Shown here: positions 18,362 to 26,048 of the stretch, piece after piece
Position numbering within the stretch: the stretch's first letter is position 1
Layout of the letters: the number at the start of each line of letters is the position of its first letter
Assembly: GCF_902770715.1 (NCBI RefSeq)
Contig: NZ_CACXTS010000015.1
Coordinates: 1 to 43,901, forward strand
Direction of reading: 5' to 3'
DNA: 43,901 bases
Source: an uncultured Methanobrevibacter sp.
Lineage (GTDB): Archaea; Methanobacteriota; Methanobacteria; Methanobacteriales; Methanobacteriaceae
Notes under the pieces: model-generated
Told to the model about the DNA's origin: nothing
The model's database searches: none
Seen by the model: the letters and a program-made list of their open reading frames with translations, nothing else
Program-made: the position numbers and the translations under genes

Positions 18362-19942
18362 TCATTTCATTTGTCCGAATATTCCTCTCATGATTCCTTT
18401 GGTAACTTCACGGGCGGCAGTGTTCATTGCTTGAGAAGCGGCCCTTTCAACCATCTTTTGAGGTTCTGATTTTTTAGCTCTTTTTCCGCTGCCTTTTGTC
18501 TGACTTGCAATGACAGTACCCAAAATATCCACCAGGACAGAACCTTGCTGTTGTTGAGGTGCTTCTTGAGGAGCTTCCTGTTTTTGGGTTTTGACTTCCT
18601 CAATGATTTCCTTATCAGCTGCAGGAACTTCACTTTCAATATTCGGATTTGAATCAATTTTATTTAATAATAATTCATAAGCAGACTCTGGATCAACAGC
18701 ATCCCAATATTTGGATTTGAATTGGGAAATATCAATTATTTGCTTACGCAATTCATCATCAATGGCTCCAATGTGACTTTGAGGAGGCACTATCTTAACT
18801 TGCTCTACAACATTTGGTGCTCCTTTTTCATCTAAAGTGGATACTAAAGCTTCACCGGTTCCTAAATTGGAAATTACTTCAGCAGTTCCGAAATTAGGGT
18901 TTGGCCTGAATGTTTCGGCTGCTACCTTAACTGCCTTTTGGTCTTTTGGAGTGTAAGCGCGCAATGCATGCTGTACACGATTTCCAAGCTGTGCCAAAAT
19001 ATCATCCGGAATGTCTGCAGGAGATTGTGATATGAAATATAATCCAACGCCTTTTGATCTGATAAGCCTTACAATCTGTTCGATTTTTTTACCGAATTCA
19101 GGTGAAATCTCATCAAACAGTAAATGAGCTTCATCAAAGAAGAATACGAATTTAGGTTTTTCCATGTCTCCAACTTCAGGCAAATTCTGATATAGGCTGG
19201 ACATCATCCAAAGCAGGAATGTAGAATAAATTTCCGGTGACAGGGATAATTTTTGAGCATCCAAAACATTAATAACCCCTCTGCCGTTATCGTCAACTTG
19301 CATGAAATCATTTAAATCCAAAGCAGGTTCACCGAAGAATAGGTTTCCGCCTTGGTCTTCAAATGCGATTAAACTTCTTAAAATGGTATTGGCTGATTTA
19401 GGAGAAATTGCACCATACTGACCTTCATATTGATCCTTATTTTCAACGACATGATTAATCATAGCTTTTAAATCTTTTAAATCAATGATTAAAAGGGATT
19501 CATCATCTGCCACTCTAAATACAATATTTAAAACACCTTCTTGCGCTTCAGATAGGTTCAATATTTTTGAAAGCAACATAGGCCCCATTTCAGAGAGTGT
19601 TACTCTTATAGGAATACCCTTTTCACCGAACAAATCCCAAAATTCAACAGGATATTCATGGAAATTAAATCCTTTTTCCTCAAGAGAGAAGTCTTCAACA
19701 TTTTTTGCAATGAAATCGTTTGTTGCACCGACTTTTACAAGCCCTGAAACATCTCCTTTCATATCCGCTAAAAATACTGGAACTCCTAAATCTGAAAAGG
19801 ATTCCGCTAAGACTTTTAAAGTCACTGTCTTACCAGTACCTGTTGCTCCAGCGATTACACCATGCCTATTAGCCATTTTCGGTAATAAAAATACATTTTC
19901 ATTTTCATTACATCCAACTAAGATTTTATCTTCTGCATACAT
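18362..19942 (-). CDS. HerA-like ATPase, DUF853/YjgR family
   Basis: 526 residues, about the usual length for bacterial YjgR/DUF853 proteins, and very similar to them at the N-terminus (L-P-K-M-A-N-R-H-G then Walker A G-A-T-G-T-G-K-T at 32-39). Walker B is F-V-F-F-F-D-E-A-H near residue 270. A Q-S-P-A-D-I-P-D-D-I-L-A-Q-L-G-N-R-V-Q-H-A block and a Gln/Pro/Glu-rich linker precede a basic C-terminus. FtsK/HerA ATPases translocate DNA or move other polymers as hexamers; the job of DUF853 is not established. The start is ATG with GGGTGA embedded in the upstream stop codon region, so translation is probably coupled to the helicase gene 6 bases before. No NurA nuclease is adjacent, so this is not the archaeal HerA-NurA resection pair. 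Confidence 0.88.
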   Translation of the reverse strand: MYAEDKILVGCNENENVFLLPKMANRHGVIAGATGTGKTVTLKVLAESFSDLGVPVFLADMKGDVSGLVKVGATNDFIAKNVEDFSLEEKGFNFHEYPVEFWDLFGEKGIPIRVTLSEMGPMLLSKILNLSEAQEGVLNIVFRVADDESLLIIDLKDLKAMINHVVENKDQYEGQYGAISPKSANTILRSLIAFEDQGGNLFFGEPALDLNDFMQVDDNGRGVINVLDAQKLSLSPEIYSTFLLWMMSSLYQNLPEVGDMEKPKFVFFFDEAHLLFDEISPEFGKKIEQIVRLIRSKGVGLYFISQSPADIPDDILAQLGNRVQHALRAYTPKDQKAVKVAAETFRPNPNFGTAEVISNLGTGEALVSTLDEKGAPNVVEQVKIVPPQSHIGAIDDELRKQIIDISQFKSKYWDAVDPESAYELLLNKIDSNPNIESEVPAADKEIIEEVKTQKQEAPQEAPQQQQGSVLVDILGTVIASQTKGSGKRAKKSEPQKMVERAASQAMNTAAREVTKGIMRGIFGQMK

Positions 19943-19948
19943 TGCATT

Positions 19949-22540
19949 TCACCCATTTTCTATTTTCTTAATTAAATAGTTAGTCTTTTTAACTATATTA
20001 TTTTTATTAAATGATTTTGATATTCTTTTGATTGCATCCAAGTTCTTAACAAGATTGTCCAGCCATGAGAAAATATCTCCCGGATAGACTTGAATCTGAT
20101 ATTTTCTGAATAGCTTATTTGAAATGTCCTGCGGATCCTTGCCTTTAAGCCTCTCATTAAGGATAACTTCCGAAATTCCCCTTTGCATACAACTGCAGAA
20201 TGGCCTATCCTGACAATTGCACTGCATAAAATCAGTTTGAAGTGCAATCAAAGCATCCTGGAATTTCTTGTCAACTTTTTCAATAGCTTCACCCGAGGAT
20301 ATGATATCCAAAGTGGATTCTGCAAATAATCTTGTTGAAAACTTAATCTTTAAAGCGTTTGAAATCTGATTGTGGACAACGCTTGACAGGTATGCGTTTT
20401 CAAACATTTCCAAATCCAAAGCCATAGCCAAAATCAATACTTTAAGCTTATCATACTTTTCCTTCTTCCTATACATTGGGGAGTGACCGACATATCTTAT
20501 CAGATATTCCTTATCGTTTAAAGTATTTTTGATGAACTCTGCCTCTTCAATTGATAAGAATGAAACTGATGTTGCCCTTCCATAATTTGTAACTTCCAGC
20601 CTATTGTTTGCTGAAATACTTATCAAACCTAAATCTTCCATTTCATCAGCAGCTATTTTTAGCGAAACAGGAACATCAATATCCTTATAGAAGTTATTTA
20701 ACGCATCAACCGATTTTATTGAAGTGGATGAAATATCTGCCAAAATCTGCTCATAAGCAGACTCTTCATCATATTCAATATAGACATCTTCATGATTGCT
20801 TTCCAAAAGGTCCAATGCTTTTGCCTCTTCGGATTCGCCTGCAAAATCATTGCCAACTTCCGGCAGGAGATAAACAATACCTCTGTCGTGATAGGATGGC
20901 CTTCCAGCACGGCCTAACATCTGTGAAAACTCATTTGGATTAATCCACTTGTTTCCCATTACAAGTGAGTCGAATATTACCTGTGATGCCGGAAAATCAA
21001 CACCAGCAGCAAGAGCAGCTGTTGTTACAACACAGGAAATTTTTCCCCTGTCAAAGTCCTTTTCGATTTTTTCCTTCTTATAATATGATAAACCTGCATG
21101 GTAAGCCTGAGCATTAACCCTCTTATTGTTTAAATAATTGGCAATCTGGTGAGTTTTACGCCTTGAATTTGTAAATATGATAGTTTGGCCTCTAAAGCCT
21201 TTCTTGGATTTGGTATGAAACTCCTTTTGAACAAGATTTCTCATCAAATGACGTTTTTGAGACTCGTTTCTCACATAAACCAAATGTCGCTCAAGCGGAA
21301 CCGGTCGCTCTGAATATTGAACCAGTTTCATATTGAATTCTGATGCCAAAAATTCAGGATTCTTGACAGTAGCGGAAAGACCGATTATTTGGGTTTTTGG
21401 ATATAAATTCTTTAGACGTTTAATCAAACCATTTAAACGGGTACCACGGTCTTCATCATCAATCATGTGAATTTCATCAATCAAAACGACACCCAAACCT
21501 GATAAAGATTTGGAATTTCCATTCCTTAAAAGATAATCTATTCCCTCATAAGTTGCAACAACAATATCTGCTTTAGATACATCAGAATCAGGAAGTTTTA
21601 ACTCACCTTTCGCTTTTACACGATTTCTTCCAACCTTAATCGCTACTTTTAAACCTAATTTTCGATATTTCTTCTTAAAATCGCGATATTTCTGATTTGC
21701 AAGAGCAACCAATGGAGTCAGAAAGATGAATTTTTTGCCTTTCAGTGCCTCTGTGATTCCTGCAAGCTCTCCAACTAAAGTCTTACCCGAACCTGTTGCA
21801 CTTACAACAAGCAAATCCTCACCTTTTAAAAGCCCTTCCTTAATGGCCAGATACTGAACCGGCAATAATTTGGTGTTGCCTGAGTCCAAAAGAACCTGTT
21901 TAAAGTCTTTAGGAATTTTAAGGCGTTTCATATCTACCGGAGGAATGATGTGTTTTGATTTTTTGGTTTTATCAAATAACGTCAGATTCCTGTTTTTTAT
22001 AGGGTCAAAATGAGGATCAAGGACAGACAAAGTTTTTTCCAAACTTCCGGTCTTTTCCAAAGTGCCTTTTAAGTTTCTGAATATCTTTTTATCAAATCCC
22101 TGAAGTTTAATTTCCTGTTTGATTGTATCATAAGCACAATCTTTACAAATCAACTGATTATTATGTTTGTAAGAATAAGATGAATTGACTATTGTAATAT
22201 TTCCCTCATAAGCACAAAAGTCGCAAACTTGAGTCTTTCTTACTTTAATATTGAGGGATTTTAAAAATTTCTCTACCTTTTCATCGGGTGTTGCTAAAAA
22301 AACAGCCTGTGAACGTAAAAGTTTAATAACCTCACCCGGAGGCATGAGCTTTTCATTTAATGTGGAGTTGTCATTGAAATTATAATCCGCTACAAATCTG
22401 GAGATGGATAATGAATCCCCGTCATGTGAAAATTTAATGTTTCCAACAAATTCAGGTTCCCTTTTATGATTTAATGCACCTTTCGGCGAACCTATAGGAT
22501 ATAATCTCCACTGTTTTTTAACCTTTTTTAAAACTAGCAT
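19949..22540 (-). CDS. Ski2-like DEAD/DEAH-box helicase with two Cys clusters
   Basis: 863 residues. An N-terminal domain carries a four-Cys cluster, Cys106/109 (C-D-F-C) and Cys132/135 (C-K-D-C), likely zinc. The helicase core follows: Walker A S-A-T-G-S-G-K-T around 243-250, D-E-I-H near 352-355, S-A-T, T-N-S-R-R-K and Q-M-L-G-R-A-G-R-P. The C-terminal part has a second compact cluster at Cys774, 776, 782 and 784 (C-N-C-Q-D-R-P-F-C-S-C). This layout resembles the euryarchaeal ASH-Ski2 helicases linked to RNA decay with aRNase J and the exosome; Hel308 is the alternative, but it lacks the N-terminal zinc finger. It is first in a run with the HerA-like ATPase and a small protein. The ATG start has no clear ribosome binding site. 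Assignment to a named subfamily is tentative. Confidence 0.85.
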   Translation of the reverse strand: MLVLKKVKKQWRLYPIGSPKGALNHKREPEFVGNIKFSHDGDSLSISRFVADYNFNDNSTLNEKLMPPGEVIKLLRSQAVFLATPDEKVEKFLKSLNIKVRKTQVCDFCAYEGNITIVNSSYSYKHNNQLICKDCAYDTIKQEIKLQGFDKKIFRNLKGTLEKTGSLEKTLSVLDPHFDPIKNRNLTLFDKTKKSKHIIPPVDMKRLKIPKDFKQVLLDSGNTKLLPVQYLAIKEGLLKGEDLLVVSATGSGKTLVGELAGITEALKGKKFIFLTPLVALANQKYRDFKKKYRKLGLKVAIKVGRNRVKAKGELKLPDSDVSKADIVVATYEGIDYLLRNGNSKSLSGLGVVLIDEIHMIDDEDRGTRLNGLIKRLKNLYPKTQIIGLSATVKNPEFLASEFNMKLVQYSERPVPLERHLVYVRNESQKRHLMRNLVQKEFHTKSKKGFRGQTIIFTNSRRKTHQIANYLNNKRVNAQAYHAGLSYYKKEKIEKDFDRGKISCVVTTAALAAGVDFPASQVIFDSLVMGNKWINPNEFSQMLGRAGRPSYHDRGIVYLLPEVGNDFAGESEEAKALDLLESNHEDVYIEYDEESAYEQILADISSTSIKSVDALNNFYKDIDVPVSLKIAADEMEDLGLISISANNRLEVTNYGRATSVSFLSIEEAEFIKNTLNDKEYLIRYVGHSPMYRKKEKYDKLKVLILAMALDLEMFENAYLSSVVHNQISNALKIKFSTRLFAESTLDIISSGEAIEKVDKKFQDALIALQTDFMQCNCQDRPFCSCMQRGISEVILNERLKGKDPQDISNKLFRKYQIQVYPGDIFSWLDNLVKNLDAIKRISKSFNKNNIVKKTNYLIKKIENG

Positions 22541-22590
22541 TGCTTTTATTTATATTTTTAATTGTTAATAAATTTTAAAAAAGAATTTGA

Positions 22591-23460
22591 TTAATCAATA
22601 TAATCAAATCTTGTTTCTAAAATAATGATTATTGCAAAACCGATTATGGCAACAATAAGACATGGGAACAGACCTGCGAAGCTCAATCCTGCTGAATTGA
22701 TAATTTCAACGCTAGGAACTTTCAAAGAACCTAACATTACACCAATGAGGAATGCCATGGTGACCTTTTCATGGTTTTTAAGCAGGTAATTGAGTATTTT
22801 TGAAAATCCAAGTATTCCAATTACTGCACCAACTACAAAAACAATAATATCAACAATATGAAGCTGGTGAAGTGCATTCAACATGTATTTGTACTGGCCT
22901 AAAAGCAAAAGCAAAAATGAACCTGAAATTCCAGGCAGAATCATCGCACAGATAGCTATCATTCCTGAAATGAATATCACGATTAAAGAATGATTTGCGG
23001 CTATCGGGTTTAAGCTCACAAATATGAATGTTAAAACTGCACCCAATAATGCGAACAATATGTTTTTTATGTTGATTTCATTGAGTTTTTTAAACAATAT
23101 CACTGCTGAAGCTATAATCAATCCCAAGAAGAATGCATATGTCAGAGCAGTATGCGCCTCCATACAATATGTAACCACTTTTGCAAGTGTCAGGAAAGCA
23201 ACACCTATACCTAATATCAATGGTATGAAGAATTTAAAGTCAATTTCTTCAAATAACTCTGTCAAAAATCCATTAAAGTCCCCTTTGAAGAGAGGTTTTA
23301 AAAATGCAAAACGGATTTTACTAATTGATTCAACCAAATGCCCATAAATTCCAGTAATCAATGCTATTGTTCCACCTGAAACACCCGGAACAATATCTGC
23401 TGAACCCATCAAAACTCCGCGAATAAATATCAAAATAGCTTCCCTAATATCAAAACTCAA
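22591..23460 (-). CDS. DUF368 membrane protein, PopT-like polyprenyl-phosphate transporter
   Basis: 289 residues with about eight to ten hydrophobic segments. Two family signatures are visible: G-S-A-D-I-V-P-G-V-S-G-G-T (19-31) and M-I-L-P-G-I-S-G-S-F in the second half, fitting an internal inverted duplication. DUF368 proteins have been linked to recycling of polyprenyl phosphate across the membrane (PopT). In a Methanobacteriales cell the substrate would be the archaeal lipid carrier used for pseudomurein and glycoprotein synthesis. The start is TTG with AGGTGAT just upstream (23464-23470). The gene follows aqpM but is separated from it by a hairpin and T-run, so it is probably its own unit. 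Function is inferred from the family. Confidence 0.85.
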   Translation of the reverse strand: MSFDIREAILIFIRGVLMGSADIVPGVSGGTIALITGIYGHLVESISKIRFAFLKPLFKGDFNGFLTELFEEIDFKFFIPLILGIGVAFLTLAKVVTYCMEAHTALTYAFFLGLIIASAVILFKKLNEINIKNILFALLGAVLTFIFVSLNPIAANHSLIVIFISGMIAICAMILPGISGSFLLLLLGQYKYMLNALHQLHIVDIIVFVVGAVIGILGFSKILNYLLKNHEKVTMAFLIGVMLGSLKVPSVEIINSAGLSFAGLFPCLIVAIIGFAIIIILETRFDYID

Positions 23461-23507
23461 GTTATCACCTAAATAAATATTGGTCTTAATTAATTATATA
23501 GATTATT

Positions 23508-23547
23508 AAAAAAAAGAAAAGAAGAGAATAATTCAAAAGAATTATTC
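23508..23547 (-). terminator. Hairpin across the aqpM stop codon plus T-run
   Basis: GAATAATTC and GAATTATTC pair perfectly over 9 bp around AAAA (23526-23547). One arm includes the last codons and the TAA of the aquaporin gene. A T-rich tract follows on the minus strand (23525 down to 23508). Confidence 0.7.
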
Positions 23548-24309
23548 ATCATTAAATGGTTGTGGAAGTTCGCAAACTCCACTGTCTTTTGCAAGATATG
23601 CATATGCAAATGCTGCACAGATTGCACCGAGAATAGGTCCGACCAAGTATATTGGGAAGAATCCCCAGAGGTTTTGGCCTCCTAAAATCATGTCCATCAA
23701 GTATGGTCCGAATGTACGTGCAGGGTTGATAGAAGCACCGGTAAATGCGCCTAAAACGACGATTACTGCTGCAACAGTCATACCGATTGATATTCCAGCA
23801 AAACCAGGTTCTGCCTTTTTATCAACAGCTACACCCATTACAACCATCATTAGGAAGAATGTTCCTAAAAACTCGGCAAACATTGCTTGCATGTAGCTGA
23901 CTCCAAGACCTGGAGCTGTTGCACCGAGCCCTCCGATTGCAACTGCAGGATTACCTAGACATAAGAATAGACAAAGGCTTCCTAAACATGCACCAATCAC
24001 TTGTGCAACTATATAATAGATACTGTCAATTAAAGCAATGTTTTTAGTGACAAGGAGCCCAATAGTTACAGCTGGATTCAAGTGTGCACCAGATATCTTA
24101 CCGAATACATAAATACATATCATTACAGTTAGACCAAATGCTAAAGCAATAGCAATCCAGTCACCAAGTCCACCTAAAGGTCCAATACCAGTAGCGCCAG
24201 CAGCATCAGTAATCAACAATGTCACTACAGCTGAACCAGTACCGAAGAATACTAGGAAAAAGGTTCCTAAAAGTTCTGCAAAGAATTTTTTTCTTATATT
24301 ACAGGTCAT
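23542..24309 (-). CDS. aqpM: Aquaporin, AqpM type
   Basis: 255 residues with six hydrophobic segments and both half-helix motifs intact: A-H-L-N-P-A-V in the first half and A-S-I-N-P-A-R in the second (Asn195). Counting back from the NPA motifs, the aromatic/Arg filter is Phe, Ile183, Ala192 and Arg198. The Ile in place of the usual water-channel His is the known hallmark of methanogen AqpM, which passes water and, slowly, small neutral solutes. The AqpM Ser at the 192 position is Ala here. The ATG start has AGGTGAG overlapping the TAG of the upstream DUF2193 gene, so the two are probably translated from one message. The physiological solute is unknown. Confidence 0.92.
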   Translation of the reverse strand: MTCNIRKKFFAELLGTFFLVFFGTGSAVVTLLITDAAGATGIGPLGGLGDWIAIALAFGLTVMICIYVFGKISGAHLNPAVTIGLLVTKNIALIDSIYYIVAQVIGACLGSLCLFLCLGNPAVAIGGLGATAPGLGVSYMQAMFAEFLGTFFLMMVVMGVAVDKKAEPGFAGISIGMTVAAVIVVLGAFTGASINPARTFGPYLMDMILGGQNLWGFFPIYLVGPILGAICAAFAYAYLAKDSGVCELPQPFNDE

Positions 24310-24318
24310 TCAACTCAC

Positions 24319-25818
24319 CTATACAGCTTCTCTCCATTGACAATATTCGTGTTTACCATCCACAAGTGAAGCAGCAGCACAGTTTTTACATCCTCTTACA
24401 GGAGATCCTGGTGCTTCTTTGTTAAGTGCTATAATATTGGTCATCATTGTAGCTGTAATTGGTTCTGAAGTTAATAGACATGGGTAGTCTGCTAATCTCA
24501 TCAATGATGAGAATCTTACTGTAATTCCACATGCAGGATATGTATATCTTTGCGGGTTCATTACAACTTCACTGTCTAAAATAGGACTTAAGTCAACCTC
24601 AAATCCAGTGATTTTTGGCACTAATTCTCCACCAGTGCCTGCTCTGAATTTTCTTGCTCCGCTAATTGCGTTATATCCTCTGTAAATCATGTCCATGAAG
24701 TCACAGTTGTGTAATTCCGCAGCAGCACCTCTAGTTGGGTATTGTTGTACGTAGTTGTGGAATCTTTTAGACAATAAATCTACAATCATTGGTGCATTGA
24801 ATCCATCTAATTCTAAAATAAATTCAGTTGCACATGCAGATGCACCAGTAGATAATTTCAATACATTGAATGGAGATTCATAATTATCTAAGTTGTTTCT
24901 TAAAGTAGCTTCGATTACTTTAGCGGTTGCTTGAACAATAGCTAAGGTCATGTCATCCTTACACATGTTGTAAGTTGATTGACCAATGTGGTGTCCAATA
25001 TCTCCAACACAGTAAGCAGGAACAGTAACAATGTTTCCGTAGTGTACTCCATCGTCAATTGCAGCTTTAACAACACCGGTCATTGCTTTTTTATATTTGT
25101 TCATGTAGTCTCTTACATCGAATGAAGTGTGGTCCGCATCATCCATCAATTGACCTTGTCCTTCAATAGGAGTTTTGTAAATCATTTGCAATGCTGCGAT
25201 TTCCTTTTCAGTAGCTTCAGCGGCGGTTGCGCCTTCTTCAATAGCGTGAGCAAATGCATCTCCAATACCGTAAGAGGTGTTCATACCCCAAGATTTTGCA
25301 GATAAAATTGCTTGTTTGTGGGCTACAGGAATGTCTGTTTTAAGCAATATTTGATTTACAACATTACTGGTACTTCCAGGCATCATCGCAAAGTCAACTA
25401 CACAGGTTGGTCCGTAAAATCCACCGTATCTTCTGATGGATTCTTTTGCAACAATTGCTTCATTATCAGCAATTGCTTCGATGAATTTATCTAAGCTGTC
25501 TGCAAATTCACCATCTTCTTCACATAAAATTTCTAAAACTGGAGGAGTTTGGAAATGTTCAATGAATGGATCATCTTCACATTTTAAAGTGTCAGTAATG
25601 GAAGATAAAATCTCAAAGTGGTTTTTAACAGATTCCTTGTGTAAGTTAATTACAGATTCTGCTTGGTTGTCCAATGCTTTCATGCCAGCAACGGCATCGG
25701 CATATGGTTTTGCATCAACGATTTTGAAATCGTTGTACCTGTTTTCTGATATAACTGCAATGTCCGCATTTTGAGCAGCCATTGACTCGTTAATCATTTT
25801 TTCATATAACTCTCTCAT
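24319..25818 (-). CDS. DUF2193 family protein, uncharacterised methanogen protein
   Basis: 499 residues from ATG at 25818. A GTG at 25827 is in frame but lies within the GGTGAT ribosome binding site (25823-25828), so ATG is preferred. The sequence fits the DUF2193 family of methanogens, recognised from overall similarity without a search. It is soluble, with no signal peptide. Notable residues are a G-H-H-I-G-Q-S-T-Y-N-M-C block, a Y-P-A-C-G-I segment and a C-terminal C-K-N-C plus a third Cys 13 residues later (Cys477, 480, 493), which look able to bind a metal or an Fe-S cluster. It is first in an operon with aqpM, behind a TATA box and an inverted repeat. Size and clustered Cys/His suggest a metalloenzyme; no reaction can be assigned. 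Confidence 0.8.
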   Translation of the reverse strand: MRELYEKMINESMAAQNADIAVISENRYNDFKIVDAKPYADAVAGMKALDNQAESVINLHKESVKNHFEILSSITDTLKCEDDPFIEHFQTPPVLEILCEEDGEFADSLDKFIEAIADNEAIVAKESIRRYGGFYGPTCVVDFAMMPGSTSNVVNQILLKTDIPVAHKQAILSAKSWGMNTSYGIGDAFAHAIEEGATAAEATEKEIAALQMIYKTPIEGQGQLMDDADHTSFDVRDYMNKYKKAMTGVVKAAIDDGVHYGNIVTVPAYCVGDIGHHIGQSTYNMCKDDMTLAIVQATAKVIEATLRNNLDNYESPFNVLKLSTGASACATEFILELDGFNAPMIVDLLSKRFHNYVQQYPTRGAAAELHNCDFMDMIYRGYNAISGARKFRAGTGGELVPKITGFEVDLSPILDSEVVMNPQRYTYPACGITVRFSSLMRLADYPCLLTSEPITATMMTNIIALNKEAPGSPVRGCKNCAAASLVDGKHEYCQWREAV

Positions 25819-25822
25819 TTTT

Positions 25823-25828
25823 ATCACC
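25823..25828 (-). promoter_or_regulatory. Ribosome binding site deciding the DUF2193 start
   Basis: GGTGAT on the minus strand, 4 bases before ATG at 25818. It contains the alternative GTG codon (25827), which argues against that codon as the start. Confidence 0.7.
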
Positions 25829-25838
25829 AGTGATAAGT

Positions 25839-25879
25839 GTAGTTAATTAAGTATCGCCTAGGAATTAATACTTAACTAC
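25839..25879. promoter_or_regulatory. Inverted repeat in the leader of the DUF2193-aqpM operon
   Basis: TTAAGTAT (25847-25854) and ATACTTAA (25868-25875) form a perfect 8-bp inverted repeat. With a 4-base bulge the pairing extends to 12 bp (25839-25854 with 25868-25879). The spacer contains CCTAGG. The repeat lies between the TATA box (25907-25914) and the start codon, just past the expected transcription start. It may be an operator or an RNA hairpin. Confidence 0.5.
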
Positions 25880-25906
25880 CTTATGATTAATAATTAAACA
25901 AGAAAG

Positions 25907-25914
25907 TATATAAA
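25907..25914 (-). promoter_or_regulatory. TATA box of the DUF2193-aqpM operon
   Basis: TTTATATA on the minus strand inside an AT-rich stretch. Transcription would begin around 25885, giving a leader of about 65 bases that holds the inverted repeat and the GGTGAT site. Confidence 0.55.
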
Positions 25915-26001
25915 TTTAGTTAAATGATTTTTAGAATTTAAAAAGATTAACAATTAATGTTTATTAATTTTAAGAAAAAATCGAACGGTAAATTAAAAAT
26001 T

Positions 26002-26048
26002 AAAATAAAAAAATAGTGAATGAATAGGAGAAAAAATCATTTTCCTAT
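26002..26048 (-). terminator. Hairpin across the uvrA stop codon plus T-run
   Basis: ATAGGA (26024-26029) pairs with TCCTAT (26043-26048). Three further A-T pairs follow after a one-base bulge. The loop contains the uvrA stop. The minus strand then has a T-rich tract around 26013-26002. Confidence 0.5.

Noticed and set aside
17861..19942. HerA-like ATPase as the archaeal HerA-NurA DNA-end resection system
   Set aside because: The ATPase matches the YjgR/DUF853 branch, and the small neighbouring protein shows no NurA nuclease motifs.
19485..19979. Open frame of 164 codons on the plus strand across the HerA-like ATPase start
   Set aside because: Antisense to the Walker A region of a clear gene and reads as a scrambled complement with no recognisable domain.
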